From contig NZ_MIEQ01000010.1 in NCBI RefSeq assembly GCF_001968815.1, positions 1 through 64,000 of the forward strand: a stretch of DNA of 64,000 nt, read 5' to 3'. Shown one piece after another: positions 63,591 to 64,000 of the stretch (its first letter is position 1; every line of letters begins with the position of its first letter). A program made the translations under genes and the position numbers. The notes under the pieces were generated by a model, which was not told the origin of the DNA, searched no databases, and was given only the letters and a program-made list of their open reading frames with translations. The DNA is from Motiliproteus sp. MSK22-1 (lineage in GTDB: Bacteria; Pseudomonadota; Gammaproteobacteria; Pseudomonadales; Balneatricaceae).

Positions 63591-64000
63591 CACTAAGCTC
63601 CAGAGTTCAATGTTATTTAATTTCTAAGTAGATTTTCTCTAAGTTTAGAGTGAAAGATAGGGCTGGATTAACAATGTTTTAATGCACTTAAGGATGTGTC
63701 GTGCATTTCTAATACTGGATAACGAAAATATGTGTTGTCCCGCAGAAAGGAGGCTGTAAATGTCTAAAAATATTCTAATTTTCTGAAATTTTTACGTATA
63801 AGTTTGTTGGCTATCTTGGATAGGAAGTACACTTGTGTGCAATATAAAAAATATCAGAGATGACAGCTGATTGGTACGAAATAAATTGAGTTGTATATCC
63901 TCGTTGGTGGATAGGTAATAGTATTGAAACATTTGCGAGTTACGGGAAGGCGAATTTCCTATATGGGTTAAATTTTTGGATTTCTTTCTAGAAAAAAGGA
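63591..64000. other. Terminal stretch with an eight-codon start
   Basis: This AT-rich stretch of about 400 bases has no supported full gene. At 63760 an ATG after AAAGGAGG (six to seven bases) opens MSKNILIF and stops at TGA 63784. MSKNILIF is how DUF2235 proteins begin (usually followed by SDGTG), so this may be the truncated start of such a gene. Confidence 0.3.

Noticed and set aside
60000-63600. Integron gene-cassette array
   Set aside because: The row of small genes suggested cassettes, but I found no consistent attC-type core sites (GTTRRRY/RYYYAAC), no integron integrase, and the intervening motif is a different palindrome.

Overview
The window reads as a stretch of chromosome from a marine-type gammaproteobacterium of the Oceanospirillales/Cellvibrionales kind. 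The evidence is the set of core genes (uvrB, ppnN, fadD, hrpA, mlaA, dusA, a Gram-negative porin, transaldolase), the tRNA-Val(GAC) and the outer-membrane inventory. I cannot name the genus. Base composition looks moderate and somewhat AT-leaning, more so in the 8.6-11 kb and 59-64 kb segments.

Layout. 0-5 kb: the tail of an unidentified gene, an HlyU-like regulator, a DUF5610 protein, an AraC regulator, an EamA transporter, a PrpA-like phosphatase and an unlisted 33-residue membrane peptide. 5.3-8.5 kb: a large secreted M10 metalloprotease carrying DUF4214, Calx-beta, cadherin-like and RTX-like regions. 8.6-11.1 kb: an AT-rich accessory pocket with a membrane protein, an EEP-fold phosphatase/nuclease and a small membrane protein. 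11.4-21.7 kb: tRNA-Val, uvrB, an aminotransferase, a bacteriohemerythrin, a degenerate HD-GYP protein, a PIN-PhoH protein, ppnN and a BktB-like thiolase. 22-34.4 kb: an AIM24-like protein, M23 peptidase overlapping bactofilin, a glutamine amidotransferase, fadD, hrpA, a porin and mlaA.

34.5-56 kb is the most interesting part. It has a pseudo-receiver/PP2C phosphatase with a STAS partner, a cyclic-nucleotide-binding protein, an HD phosphohydrolase and a class III cyclase. These are followed by a glycan-type block of two COG4671-like glycosyltransferases, a polysaccharide deacetylase, a histidine phosphatase, two GT4 transferases and a very unusual 873-residue ABC protein. Next come a peptide-type ABC importer operon, with a 56-codon coupled ORF that automatic calling misses, and an operon encoding an exported protein with a second class III cyclase. 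The signalling genes and the glycan/ABC block may work together; that link rests on position only.

56-58.2 kb returns to core genes (transaldolase, dusA). At the 5' end of dusA, a recognised integration hotspot, an integrative-element edge begins: a tyrosine integrase broken or slipping at a run of eight A, repeated GTGTCCCG boxes, a split phosphodiester-glycosidase-like gene, and a string of small membrane, lipoprotein and hypothetical genes interspersed with GGTCAGACC-type repeats and broken reading frames. I saw no CRISPR array, rRNA or complete insertion sequence. Two MITE-like inverted-repeat elements lie near 18.6 and 22.1 kb.
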